64,000 nt of DNA, from NCBI GenBank assembly GCA_934277945.1, contig CAKQWA010000001.1, positions 1-64,000 on the forward strand, given 5' to 3'. This document shows positions 6,807-15,460 of this stretch, piece by piece. Below the pieces are notes generated by a model. The model saw nothing but the letters and a program-made list of their open reading frames with translations, was not told where the DNA came from and made no database searches. Source of the DNA: an uncultured Alphaproteobacteria bacterium. GTDB taxonomy: Bacteria > Pseudomonadota > Alphaproteobacteria > CAAGCB01 > CAG-977. The position numbers and the translations under genes are program-made. Every line of letters begins with the position of its first letter. Position 1 is the first letter of the stretch.

Positions 6807-7481
6807 CTATTTGTAGTTTTCTTCTTCGGACAAGCGCATCGCGTTGACGAAACCCGCCAATCCGACTTGGCGGTTGCGCTTGATGCGTTCGGCGAAAATG
6901 ATGGATTCGACGTTTTTCACGCTGTCTTCAAAATTTTCGTTGATGATAACGTAATCGTATTCGTTCCAATGGCTCATTTCGGCGGCGGCGATGCTCATGC
7001 GCTTGCGCACGGTTTCCTCGGAGTCCTGCGCGCGCGAAAACAGGCGGCGTTCCAACTCTTTCATGGACGGCGGCAGAATGAAAACGGTGACCAGATCTTC
7101 GCGGGCGTTTTCGGCAATCTGTTGCGTGCCCTGCCATTCGATGTCGAACAGGATGTCCTTGCCGTCCTCCAAAGCGCGACGGACGGGTTCGCGCGGCGTG
7201 CCGTAGGAATTGCCGCAAAAGCGCGCGTGTTCCAAAAATTCGTTGCGCTGCACCATGCCCTCGAACGTCGGTTCGTCGACAAACCAGTAGTCGCGTCCGT
7301 TGATTTCTCCGGGGCGGGCTTTGCGCGTCGTGACGGAAATGGACAGGGAAATGTCTTTCTGCGTGTTTAAAATATGGCGGGAAATGGCTGTTTTTCCTGC
7401 GCCCGACGGCGACGAAAGCACCAACATAAATCCGCGGCGCTTGATGTGAGAGGAAACTGCGTTTTGATTGTCCTGTGTCAT
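6807..7481 (-). CDS. gmk: Guanylate kinase
   Basis: Guanylate kinase phosphorylates GMP to GDP with ATP. The 224-residue protein has the P-loop SSPSGAGKTA near residue 24-32, the GMP-binding segment SVTTRKARPGEINGRDYWFV, and FDIEWQGTQQI in place of the usual DIDWQGA. A short N-terminal extension of about 17 residues precedes the conserved core. The gene follows the yicC homologue by four bases, a pairing common in Proteobacteria, and was probably transcribed with it. Confidence 0.96.
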   Translation of the reverse strand: MTQDNQNAVSSHIKRRGFMLVLSSPSGAGKTAISRHILNTQKDISLSISVTTRKARPGEINGRDYWFVDEPTFEGMVQRNEFLEHARFCGNSYGTPREPVRRALEDGKDILFDIEWQGTQQIAENAREDLVTVFILPPSMKELERRLFSRAQDSEETVRKRMSIAAAEMSHWNEYDYVIINENFEDSVKNVESIIFAERIKRNRQVGLAGFVNAMRLSEEENYK

Positions 7482-7485
7482 TTGC

Positions 7486-8352
7486 TTACTCGATATTTTG
7501 CACTTGTTCTCTGAATTGGTCGATGACGCTTTTCAGCGCAAGCCCCGTCTGCGTCAGCGCGATGTCCGCCGATTTGGAACACATCGTGTTCGTTTCGCGG
7601 TTCAATTCCTGACACAAAAAGTCCAGTTTTTTGCCGCACGGCTCTTTCGATTGCAGCAAATCGCGTCCCGTTTTGACGTGGACTTTCAGCCGGTCGATTT
7701 CCTCGCGCACGTCGCTTTTAATCAGCAAAAGCGCGACTTCCTGCGCCAAACGGTCTTCGGACACGCCCGCCGTTTCCTTGACGGCGGCGATTTGCGCTTT
7801 CAGCCGCTCGGACAGAATGTCGGGCGTCGACTCGGCTATTTCCTGCGCTTTTTGAGCCAAAGCCGCCATTTCGTCCAACTGCGATTGCAGACACACGGCG
7901 ATTTTTTGCCCCTCGGCGACGCGCGACGCTTTTAAATCCGCCGCCAGTGTTTCCAGTCCGCGCGTTAAAGCGGCTTCGTCGGGCAAAGCGGCGTCCGCGC
8001 TTTTTTCGACAACGCCCGTAACACCCAACAAGCCGTCCAGCGAAACGGTCAGATACGGATAGCGTTCGGCGTAGCGGCTTGCGCAAACGCAAAGCGAATC
8101 CAGCAAATTTTCGTTGATGCGGACGTTTGCCGCCGTTTCGCCCGTTTGAGAAATTTCCAAAGAAACGGCGAACGAGCCGCGCGCGAAATTCTTTTTAAAC
8201 ACCTCGCGCGCCGTGTTTTCCAAACCGTCGCATCCCGCGGGCAGACGACAGCGCAAATCGAACGATTTGCCGTTGACGCACCGCGCCGTGAAAACAAAAG
8301 ATATGCCGTCCGATTCGCCTTGAACGACGGCGACTCCCGTCATGCTTTCCAT
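7486..8352 (-). CDS. yicC: YicC/YloC family endoribonuclease
   Basis: The N-terminus [16 protein letters not shown] and the segment VNGKSFDLRCRLPAG match the YicC N-terminal domain. The C-terminus DRLKVHVKTGRDLLQSKEPCGKKLDFLCQELNRETNTMCSKS (quoted here only as its position, about residues 220-260) carries the family signature GKKLDFLCQELNRE-NT. Family members are RNases that act on RNA, including sRNAs. At 288 residues it has normal length. It lies directly upstream of gmk, and the ankyrin gene precedes it by 13 bases. Confidence 0.93.
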   Translation of the reverse strand: MESMTGVAVVQGESDGISFVFTARCVNGKSFDLRCRLPAGCDGLENTAREVFKKNFARGSFAVSLEISQTGETAANVRINENLLDSLCVCASRYAERYPYLTVSLDGLLGVTGVVEKSADAALPDEAALTRGLETLAADLKASRVAEGQKIAVCLQSQLDEMAALAQKAQEIAESTPDILSERLKAQIAAVKETAGVSEDRLAQEVALLLIKSDVREEIDRLKVHVKTGRDLLQSKEPCGKKLDFLCQELNRETNTMCSKSADIALTQTGLALKSVIDQFREQVQNIE

Positions 8353-8365
8353 GCAAAGAACCTCA

Positions 8366-9862
8366 TCAGTAACTGACGTTGTTAAGCATCCAATACACGT
8401 CCGTTTTGTAAACGTGCGGATTTTCTTTCGTGTATTCCAGCGCGATGTTTCCCGTCTTGTCGCGGATTTTCGCGTCCGCGCCGGCTTTCAGCAAAGCCTC
8501 GATGACTTTCGGATTCGGGTTGCTCTGCGCCGCCGCCATCAAGGGCGTGCGTCCGTACGAATCGATTTCGTCCTTGTTCGCGCCTTTTTCAATCAGCAGG
8601 GAAACGACCCTTTCGTCCTTGTTGTGCGCCGCCGCGCAAATAATCGCGGGAAGTCCGTTTTTGTCGCGCTCGTTGACGTCCGCGCCGTTTTCAATGGCGG
8701 ATTCGATTTCCTTGTACGACCCTTTCTGCATCAGCAAAACGAAATTGTCTTCCGCCAGCGACAAACGCCAGTACGCGTCCGTTTCTTTCAGCGCGTCGTT
8801 TTTCGCGGCGTATTCGGCGGCGGTCGTTTTGGCTTTGTCCGTCATTTTCTTGTCCGCGCCCTGCGCCAAAAGCGCTTCGACGACAGCAGGATTTTTAGTC
8901 GAAACGGCGGCGGCAATCAGCGGCGTTTTGCCCATGGAATCCTGTTCGTTGACGTTCGCGCCCGCTTCAACCAAAGCGTCGACGACTTCGGGCGTCGGAT
9001 TGAACGCGGCGGCGATCATCAAAGCGGAACCGTCGCGGTTGCGGTCGTTGATGTCCGCGCCTTTTTCAAGAAGCAGACGCGTCATGTCCGCGTTGGGATT
9101 TTTCGCGGCGGCGAGAAGCGGGGACGCACCCAGTTCGTCGCGGTCGCCGATGTTCGCGCCCTTTTCAATCAGGACGGCGGCGACTTTCGCGTTCGTGTTC
9201 GCGCGGGCGGCGGCAATCAGCGGCGTCACGCCCTTTTCGTTGCGTTCGTTGACTTGCGCGCCGTTGTCAATCAGCAAAGCGATGACTTTTTCGTCCGGAT
9301 TGTACGTCACGGCGACCATCAGCGGCGACACGCCGTTCGCGTTTTTCTGCGTGGCGCTCGCGCCGTTGTCGATGGCGCGGCGGACTTTTTCGTACGGGGC
9401 TTTGCGAATCAATTTCATGAAATCCTTTTCCTCGTAAGCGGAAATCAATTCGTCGTACGCGTTTGTTTTGAAGATTTTTTCGTTGTTTTTGCAGTACACG
9501 AGAGCGGTGTTTTTGATATTGTCCTGCATTTCGATATCGGCTTTGTATTTCAAAAGCAAAGACACGACGCGGGGGTTCGTCGCGAAGCGTCCCGCCAGAA
9601 TCAGCGGCGTCGCGCCCTCGTTGTCCTGCGCGTTGACGTCGGAATGGCGGCGCAAAAGCAATTCGACGACATCGACGTGCGGATTGTGGATGATCGCCAT
9701 CATCAGCGGGGTGCGCCCGTCGCCGTTTTTGACGTGCAGGACGGGAAATTTGATTTTTTTCAGTTCCTCGTCGATTTCCTTGGCGGCGCCCTTTTGCACC
9801 AAAGCAAAGAATTTCGCCTCTTTAAACGCGCGGATTTTGCTTTTAAAGAATTTTAAAATCAT
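8366..9862 (-). CDS. Ankyrin-repeat protein
   Basis: A 498-residue protein built almost wholly of ankyrin repeats, about a dozen, each with the pattern G-x-TPLxxAA-x-N-x-x-x-V-x-x-LLxxGAD. The first ones start near residue 45 (GDGRTPLMMAI) and the last end near 485. No signal peptide or membrane segment is visible, so it is probably cytoplasmic. Two interruptions (near FKTNAYDELISAYEEKDF and KETDAYWRLSLAEDNF) have the same linker style, suggesting an internal duplication of multi-repeat blocks. The ATG at 9862 is preferred over a GTG 18 bases upstream because GAGGA lies just before it. It heads the yicC-gmk operon. Its binding partner is unknown. Confidence 0.88.
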   Translation of the reverse strand: MILKFFKSKIRAFKEAKFFALVQKGAAKEIDEELKKIKFPVLHVKNGDGRTPLMMAIIHNPHVDVVELLLRRHSDVNAQDNEGATPLILAGRFATNPRVVSLLLKYKADIEMQDNIKNTALVYCKNNEKIFKTNAYDELISAYEEKDFMKLIRKAPYEKVRRAIDNGASATQKNANGVSPLMVAVTYNPDEKVIALLIDNGAQVNERNEKGVTPLIAAARANTNAKVAAVLIEKGANIGDRDELGASPLLAAAKNPNADMTRLLLEKGADINDRNRDGSALMIAAAFNPTPEVVDALVEAGANVNEQDSMGKTPLIAAAVSTKNPAVVEALLAQGADKKMTDKAKTTAAEYAAKNDALKETDAYWRLSLAEDNFVLLMQKGSYKEIESAIENGADVNERDKNGLPAIICAAAHNKDERVVSLLIEKGANKDEIDSYGRTPLMAAAQSNPNPKVIEALLKAGADAKIRDKTGNIALEYTKENPHVYKTDVYWMLNNVSY

Positions 9863-9997
9863 CGTGTCCTCGGGATTCACAAAAAACTGTCATACATAGT
9901 ATTAGTTTTCAAGGGAATTACAATCAAAAAAATAATGACGGCACTTGAAAAAAGGCGTATCGTTCCGACTGTTTTTCACAGTTTGAAAAGGTGCGCC

Positions 9998-11203
9998 ATG
10001 AGTTTGAATTCCACTCCCTCCGCCGACCGTGTGCATATCGGGCTGTTCGGTCGCCGCAACGCCGGAAAATCCAGCCTGATCAACGCCTTGACGAATCAAA
10101 GCATCGCGGTCGTGTCCGACGTCAAAGGCACGACGACGGATCCCGTTTACAAGGCGATGGAACTTCTGCCGCTGGGGCCCGTCATGATTATCGACACGCC
10201 GGGGCTGGACGACGAGGGCGGCTTGGGCGCCTTGCGCGTTCAAAAGGCGAAGCAGGTGCTGAATAAAACGGACATCGCCCTGCTGGTCGTCGATTCCGCC
10301 GAAGGCATGAGTACTGCGGACAATGAAATTTTAGCGAAAATCAAAGAAAAAAACATTCCGTATCTGATCGTGTGCAACAAATGCGATTTAAAGCGCGCAA
10401 ACATCGCCGATGAAAACGCCGTTTACGTCAGCGCAACGACGAAAGAGGGCGTGCGCGAACTCAAAGAGCGGATTGCGGCAAGCGTTCCGGCGGACGACCC
10501 GTCGCGCCGTCTTGTCGGCGATTTGCTTTCCGCCGGCGACGTCGCCGTTCTGGTCGTGCCGATTGACAAAGCCGCGCCGAAAGGCAGGCTGATTCTGCCG
10601 CAGCAGCAGGTTATCAGGGACGTTTTGGAATCGGACGCGTCGGCTGTCGTCGTCAAAGAAACCGGATTGCGCGACACTTTGCAAAATCTGAACAAAAAAC
10701 CGAAACTGGTCGTTACGGATTCGCAGGCGTTCGCCAAAGCCGCCGCCGACACGCCCGACGACATTCTGCTGACGTCGTTTTCCATTTTGTTCGCGCGTTT
10801 CAAAGGCGATTTGGAAAATCAAATCAAAGGCGCGCTGGCGCTGGACACGCTGCAAGACGGCGATTGCGTGCTGATCAGCGAGGGCTGTACGCACCACCGT
10901 CAGTGCGACGATATCGGATCGGTCAAAATTCCGCGCTGGATCAAGGAATACACGGGTAAGAACATCACGATCGACCTGTCAAGCGGCACGGAATTTCCCG
11001 AAGATTTGTCGAAATACAAAATGATCGTGCATTGCGGCGGATGCATGCTGAACCCGCGCGAAATGAAATACCGCCTGAAATGCGCGCAGGACGCGAACGT
11101 GCCGATGACGAACTACGGCGTTTTAATCGCGTACATCCACGGCGTTTTAAAGCGAAGCGTGCAGGCGTTTCCCGACATCGCCGCATTGTTTGACAAAGAC
11201 TGA
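9998..11203 (+). CDS. hydF: [FeFe]-hydrogenase H-cluster maturation GTPase HydF
   Basis: HydF is the scaffold that assembles the 2Fe subcluster and hands it to [FeFe]-hydrogenase. The 401-residue protein has the GTPase motifs GRRNAGKSS (18-26), DTPGLDD and NKCD. It also has the HydF-specific cluster ligands: CTHH near residue 295 and HCGGC near 345, matching C-x-H ... H-C-x-x-C. The ATG at 9998 was chosen because known HydF proteins begin just before R-x-H-I-x-LFGRRNAGKSS and GAAAAGG lies upstream. HydE, HydG and the hydrogenase are not in this window. Its presence implies H2 metabolism under anoxic conditions. Confidence 0.95.
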   Translation: MSLNSTPSADRVHIGLFGRRNAGKSSLINALTNQSIAVVSDVKGTTTDPVYKAMELLPLGPVMIIDTPGLDDEGGLGALRVQKAKQVLNKTDIALLVVDSAEGMSTADNEILAKIKEKNIPYLIVCNKCDLKRANIADENAVYVSATTKEGVRELKERIAASVPADDPSRRLVGDLLSAGDVAVLVVPIDKAAPKGRLILPQQQVIRDVLESDASAVVVKETGLRDTLQNLNKKPKLVVTDSQAFAKAAADTPDDILLTSFSILFARFKGDLENQIKGALALDTLQDGDCVLISEGCTHHRQCDDIGSVKIPRWIKEYTGKNITIDLSSGTEFPEDLSKYKMIVHCGGCMLNPREMKYRLKCAQDANVPMTNYGVLIAYIHGVLKRSVQAFPDIAALFDKD

Positions 11204-11251
11204 CGCCGCTTGTTATGCTTGCGGGCGTGAAATTCAATCCGGACGGCACAG

Positions 11252-12022
11252 ATGAAAAATCCTGAAACCATACTGATAACGGGCGCGTCGAGCGGCATCG
11301 GCGCGGCATTGGCGGCGCGGTACGCGGCGGCGGGCAAAACGCTGTTTTTGTGCGCGCGCAACACAAAGCGGCTGAATGCGGTGAAGAAAACGTGCGAAGA
11401 AAAAGGCGCGCGGGTTTTCGCCGAAAAAATCGACGTCACCGACGCGAAAAGCGTTAAAAACTGGATTAAACGCTGCCACAAAATCGCGCCCGTCGATTTG
11501 ACGGTCGCCAACGCGGGCGTGTCCGTCGGCAATGGCGGGGAGATTGAAAGCGAAGACGACGCGCGGGCTTTGTTCGCGGTCAACATCGACGGCGTCGTCA
11601 ACACGGTTTTGCCGTCCGTCGATTTGTGCCTGAAACGCGGCGCGGGGCAAATCGCCCTGCTGTCCAGTCTGGCGGGATATCGCGGCTTGCCGGGGGCGGC
11701 ATCCTATTCCGCTTCCAAAAATTTCGTGCGCGCGTGGGGGGAGGCTCTGCGCGGCAGTTTGAAAAAGCGCAACGTTGAAATCAACGTCATCTGCCCCGGA
11801 TTCGTCAAATCGGGCATTACGGCGAAAAACAAATTCCGTATGCCGTTTTTAATGGAAGCGGACAAGGCGGCGGCGGTCATCGCGAAAAATCTGGCAAAAA
11901 ACAAAGGGCGCATCACGTTTCCGAAGCCTTTGGCGTTCGCCGTGTGGCTGTTGTCGTGCCTGCCCGCGCGTCTTGCCGAAATCGTTTACAATTTCATTCC
12001 CAGCAAAAACAAACCGGAGTAA
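11252..12022 (+). CDS. Short-chain dehydrogenase/reductase
   Basis: A 256-residue classical SDR. The nucleotide-binding motif is TGASSGIG near residue 8-15, the NAG motif is VANAGVS, and the active-site motif is SYSASK, with catalytic Ser upstream in LLSSLAG. The C-terminal part (KPLAFAVWLLSCLPARLAEI) is hydrophobic and may associate with the membrane. The substrate cannot be told. It ends four bases before dgkA, which suggests a lipid-related role, but this is weak inference. Confidence 0.9.
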   Translation: MKNPETILITGASSGIGAALAARYAAAGKTLFLCARNTKRLNAVKKTCEEKGARVFAEKIDVTDAKSVKNWIKRCHKIAPVDLTVANAGVSVGNGGEIESEDDARALFAVNIDGVVNTVLPSVDLCLKRGAGQIALLSSLAGYRGLPGAASYSASKNFVRAWGEALRGSLKKRNVEINVICPGFVKSGITAKNKFRMPFLMEADKAAAVIAKNLAKNKGRITFPKPLAFAVWLLSCLPARLAEIVYNFIPSKNKPE

Positions 12023-12026
12023 TTTC

Positions 12027-12398
12027 ATGAAATCGACGGCAACGGGCGTCAAGCGCATTTTCAAAGCATTCGGCTATTCGTTCGCGGGATTTTGCGCGGC
12101 GTTTAAAAGCGAAGCGGCTTTCCGGCAGGATTTGGCGGTGTTCGTCGCCGGCACGGCGGCGGCGGTCTATTTCGACTTCACGCTGACGCAAAAAGCCCTG
12201 CTGATTTCCGCTTTGCTTCTGATTTTACTGATGGAACTGACGAATACGGCGATCGAATACGTCGTCGATCGCATTTCCGACGACTATCACGAATTGTCGA
12301 AAAAAGCGAAAGACACGGGTTCCCTTTTGGTGCTGATTGCGTTCGTCAACGCGATTCTGATTTGGGGCGCGGTTGTTTATTCGGCGTTTTTCTCCTGA
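12027..12398 (+). CDS. dgkA: Diacylglycerol kinase DgkA
   Basis: The enzyme phosphorylates diacylglycerol to phosphatidic acid in the inner membrane, recycling lipid from envelope glycan synthesis. The 123 residues fit the usual 120 or so. It has the conserved ELTNTAIEYVVDR catalytic motif and three membrane segments. The ATG at 12027 follows GGAG, which overlaps the stop of the preceding SDR gene, so the two are translationally close. Its 3' end overlaps the small convergent gene at 12377-12622 by 22 bases. Confidence 0.93.
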   Translation: MKSTATGVKRIFKAFGYSFAGFCAAFKSEAAFRQDLAVFVAGTAAAVYFDFTLTQKALLISALLLILLMELTNTAIEYVVDRISDDYHELSKKAKDTGSLLVLIAFVNAILIWGAVVYSAFFS

Positions 12399-12622
12399 TT
12401 TTCCGACGCTTTGCGTTTGAACCGCAAGGCTTTTTCGACCAAGCCCTGCGTCGTGGCGGCGCGCGCTTTCTTTTTCGCGGCGGCACGGGGGATTTCCACA
12501 CGCTTTTCAAACGTGTCGACTTTGAACAAAGCGGCGTCGTAGCGCGCTTGAATTTCCTGCGGCGACGGCTTGATGAAAAAATCGCGAAGACGCGCGAAAA
12601 GGCTTTTGCGCACGGCTGACAC
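12377..12622 (-). CDS. Small basic hypothetical protein
   Basis: An 81-residue frame with a GTG start. The product is Lys/Arg-rich, with an Ala-Lys-rich middle (RAAAKKKARAATTQ) and no signal peptide or membrane segment. The N-terminal part (FARLRDFFIKPSPQEIQARYDAA) could form amphipathic helices. I do not recognise the family. The 22-base overlap with the convergent dgkA gene and the weak ribosome binding site keep confidence low. Confidence 0.45.
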   Translation of the reverse strand: MSAVRKSLFARLRDFFIKPSPQEIQARYDAALFKVDTFEKRVEIPRAAAKKKARAATTQGLVEKALRFKRKASENQEKNAE

Positions 12623-12746
12623 TCCCTGTGCGCTTTACTGTAAAGAAAAGCGGCGCAAAAAGCAAATCCCGCGTCGTTTTTTTCATTTTTTTAAGAATTC
12701 TCGCTTACGCTTTATCAAAAAGCCCTTTTTTGCAAAGGATACCGCC

Positions 12747-13322
12747 GTGAAAAAATTACTTGTCCTGCTGTGCCTGATTTTCCCCGCAACCGCGCACGCC
12801 CAGCGTCAAACCGTCATGAACGAAGCCGAACAACTGGGGCTTTTGGCGGGACTGGCAAGCGCGTGCGGCGCGGACGCGCACGTTTTGCACGATTACGAGG
12901 AAATCGCCAGCCGCATCATCGCGAACAAAGCGCCGTCGCAGTCGGTCGAAGATATGCTGGTCAAAGATTACGCGACCGCCAAAGCGCGCTTTTACCTGAA
13001 CCAGATTAAAAGCCCCGAAGTGTCGTGCGGCGAAGTCCTTGCGCATTTCACGCAAATGCCCGTCTTTTCGTTCAAACTGTACGACGACGGCACGCTCATC
13101 ACAAACGAGGGGAAATATCTGTATCCGCGCGGGCAGAACGGGCTGAAAAAAGGCGCAACGCCCGTCTATCCCGCGTCCGACGCGCCGGTGAAAAAAGCGG
13201 CGGCGAAACCATCGGCGGCGCAGACGCAAAACCAATCGCGCGCGGTTAAGCCCGCTTCAAACTTTCAAAAAAACGCGCCTGTTCAAAAACAGCAGAAACG
13301 CTTTACACCCGCGTACAAATAA
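12747..13322 (+). CDS. Exported hypothetical protein
   Basis: A 191-residue protein starting at a GTG with AAAGGA seven bases before it. It has a signal peptide (VKKLLVLLCLIFPATAHA, then Gln). The mature part contains two cysteines (in SACGAD and VSCGEV) that could form a disulfide and a helical domain of about 90 residues. It ends in a Pro/Ala/Gln-rich low-complexity tail from about residue 145. No family is recognised. It is isolated: the gene after it is convergent and abuts its stop codon. Confidence 0.75.
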   Translation: MKKLLVLLCLIFPATAHAQRQTVMNEAEQLGLLAGLASACGADAHVLHDYEEIASRIIANKAPSQSVEDMLVKDYATAKARFYLNQIKSPEVSCGEVLAHFTQMPVFSFKLYDDGTLITNEGKYLYPRGQNGLKKGATPVYPASDAPVKKAAAKPSAAQTQNQSRAVKPASNFQKNAPVQKQQKRFTPAYK

Positions 13323-14336
13323 TCAGTCGCCGTCCTGCGCGGCGTTGACCAAATCCGCCGTCTGCAAAAACGTTAAAGGCGGATAAAGCGACAATTCTTT
13401 CGCCGCTTTCATGTTGACGACGGGCAGGAATCTTTGCGGCGCCGTGACGGGAATGTCATAAGGCGCAATGCCGTCTTTCAAAACGCGCACCGCCTTTTTG
13501 CCCGCCTCCCAGCCGACCGTGTAATAGCGGTTGGAAAACGACATCAGCGCGCCGCCGTTGCGCACCGCGCCTTCGTACGCCGCCAAAACGGGCAGATTGT
13601 ACGCGGACGCGGCGTCGAAATACGCCTGTTTGTGCGCGTTCAAAAACGAATCCGCCCCCAAGTAAAGCAAATCGACCTTGTTTTCCGCCATTTCAGCCAT
13701 CAATTTCGGCAAAGCCGACGCGTCCGGCTTGCCGTTTTCATCCGTCGGCACGACGCGCTCGACCAACTCGAAATTCAGCATCGGCGCGTAAGTTTTCAGC
13801 CGCTTGGCGTACAGCGACGCGTTCGTTTCCGCCGCGTTGTAAACAATGCCCAGCCGCTTGAACGGAAAATACAGCCGCGCCGATTGCAGTTGCTCGGACA
13901 AAGCCGTCGTCTGCGTCACGCCCGTGACAGACCTGCCCTGCGAAATCATGGAGGACACCAGCCCGCTTTCGACGGGGTGCGACACGACCATGAACACGGC
14001 GGGGATGCCGGACACATACCGCGCGGAATTCATGTCGCGCTCGGTTCCCAGCATTTCCAAAGACACCTGCGTCCCCCACGTCGCCAGCAAATCGGGCGCG
14101 GTTTCTTTGGCTTCCTTGACGAATTTGGCGATTTTCGCCTTGTCGCCCGCGGCGTCGCGCAACACGATGTCGGCGTTCAGGCGCGCGTCCGCCACCGCGT
14201 CGAAAAATCCCTGACACGCTTCTTCGCATCCGTTCCACACGACGAAATAAATCTTGCGCGGCGAAACGGTCTGCGCGGCGAAAGCCTTTGAAGCCAGACA
14301 CAACAGGCAAAAAGCGGTCAAAAACAGTTTTTTCAT
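13323..14336 (-). CDS. ABC-type substrate-binding protein (TrpX-like, PF04392 type)
   Basis: A 337-residue periplasmic protein with a signal peptide (MKKLFLTAFCLLCLASKAFA). The fold is that of the ABC_sub_bind family: KIYFVVWNGCEEACQGFFDA, a first domain with DLLATWGTQVS, the hinge IPAVFMVVSHPVESG, then GIVYNAAETNASLYAKRL. Members bind small ligands such as aromatic amino acids. The start at 14336 is fixed by a 4-bp ATGA overlap with the membrane-protein gene upstream and by GGAGG before it. No permease or ATPase gene is adjacent, so it may feed the membrane sensor rather than a transporter. Confidence 0.85.
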   Translation of the reverse strand: MKKLFLTAFCLLCLASKAFAAQTVSPRKIYFVVWNGCEEACQGFFDAVADARLNADIVLRDAAGDKAKIAKFVKEAKETAPDLLATWGTQVSLEMLGTERDMNSARYVSGIPAVFMVVSHPVESGLVSSMISQGRSVTGVTQTTALSEQLQSARLYFPFKRLGIVYNAAETNASLYAKRLKTYAPMLNFELVERVVPTDENGKPDASALPKLMAEMAENKVDLLYLGADSFLNAHKQAYFDAASAYNLPVLAAYEGAVRNGGALMSFSNRYYTVGWEAGKKAVRVLKDGIAPYDIPVTAPQRFLPVVNMKAAKELSLYPPLTFLQTADLVNAAQDGD

Positions 14337-15400
14337 AACGCCTCCGCCTTTGTTTTCACGCCGATTTGAAGCCATCCCGCCGTCGTTTTTTGCGCCCGCA
14401 ACGCTTCGGCGGTGTTCAAATAGCCGTCGCGCAAACGCACGCGCCCCGTCTTGCCGTCCGTTTCAAACGCTTCGGCGGGCGACCCGCTTTCATACAGCAC
14501 GCGCCCCGATTCGTCGGTGATTAAAATAAACGCGATTTCCCTGTGCGCGCGGCGCATCGCGTCCAGAAAAGCGTCCGCCTGCACAAAGGAACGCAACGGC
14601 ACGCCCGCTTGCAAAGCCTTTTCCAGCCCGTCGCGCAAAATCTTCGCCACGGTCTTCGATTTCGCGGCGATTTCCGGCTTGACGGATTCCTGAAAATCGA
14701 GCTCAACGCCCCTGAATCCGCCGATCGTCAAAACGGCGGCGCAAAGAACGGCAACGCACGCGCCCGCCTTTTTCAGCCGCGCGCGGCGCAAATCCGGCAT
14801 CACGCACAAGCGCGCCAGAACGAACAAAAGCGATAAAAGCAAAATCCCCGACAGCGACAGGCACGCCACGGCGCGCACGCTCTGCGTCGTCATTTTCTGA
14901 CGGACAGCGGTCGCGGCGTTCGACGCGTATTCAAGCGCGACGCATCCCGCCACGGCGTTGGAACTGTCCAAAACGGGCAAAGCGATCGCCTTGCCTGCCG
15001 CCGTTTCGCTCCGGATGAACGAGTCCGCCGCCGCACAGCGTTTGACGCGCTCGGCGGACACTTTTTCGCCCGCCTGCGACGCTTTGGACGAAAACAGGAT
15101 TTTACCGCTCGGCACGGCAAACACGAAAATGTCGGAAATATCCCCGTCGGCAAGGGCGAAGCGCGATAAAACGGCGGTCGCGCCGCGCAAACGGGGCAAC
15201 GACGCGCCCATGTCCGTTTGCGTTTGCAAAATCTGTTTAATATGGGACAGGACGGCTTCGCGCCGCGTTTCGCTCAACGACGCGTGAAACCGCTCGTACG
15301 CGCCGAACGAATTGCCGACGGACAAAAAAACGCCGATGCACCAGAACAACGCCGCGAACGCAACGTGCGACAATTTCAGTTTGCTTAAAACGGTCTTCAT
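14333..15400 (-). CDS. Membrane protein with two predicted extracytoplasmic sensor domains
   Basis: A 355-residue protein. A first membrane helix lies at about 10-33. It is followed by about 145 residues of sensor-like alpha/beta domain (FVFAVPSGKILFSSKASQAG), then two helices near 180-205 and 220-240. A second such domain follows (FILITDESGRVLYESGSPAE), in PAS/Cache style: a beta-strand pair ending in GRVLYES. No kinase, HAMP, GGDEF or methyl-accepting domain follows. The stop overlaps the start of the substrate-binding protein gene by four bases, so both should be made together. I infer a ligand-sensing or receptor role for the pair; the output partner is not visible. Confidence 0.6.
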   Translation of the reverse strand: MKTVLSKLKLSHVAFAALFWCIGVFLSVGNSFGAYERFHASLSETRREAVLSHIKQILQTQTDMGASLPRLRGATAVLSRFALADGDISDIFVFAVPSGKILFSSKASQAGEKVSAERVKRCAAADSFIRSETAAGKAIALPVLDSSNAVAGCVALEYASNAATAVRQKMTTQSVRAVACLSLSGILLLSLLFVLARLCVMPDLRRARLKKAGACVAVLCAAVLTIGGFRGVELDFQESVKPEIAAKSKTVAKILRDGLEKALQAGVPLRSFVQADAFLDAMRRAHREIAFILITDESGRVLYESGSPAEAFETDGKTGRVRLRDGYLNTAEALRAQKTTAGWLQIGVKTKAEAL

Positions 15401-15460
15401 GCCCACCCTTTTTATTTTTTGCGTATTCTGACCGCTTTTTATAAAAAGGTCAAACGATTA

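Noticed and set aside
8342..9856. Open frame of 504 codons on the plus strand opposite the ankyrin gene
   Set aside because: The periodic pattern is the complement of the ankyrin repeats; no domain or start signal supports it.
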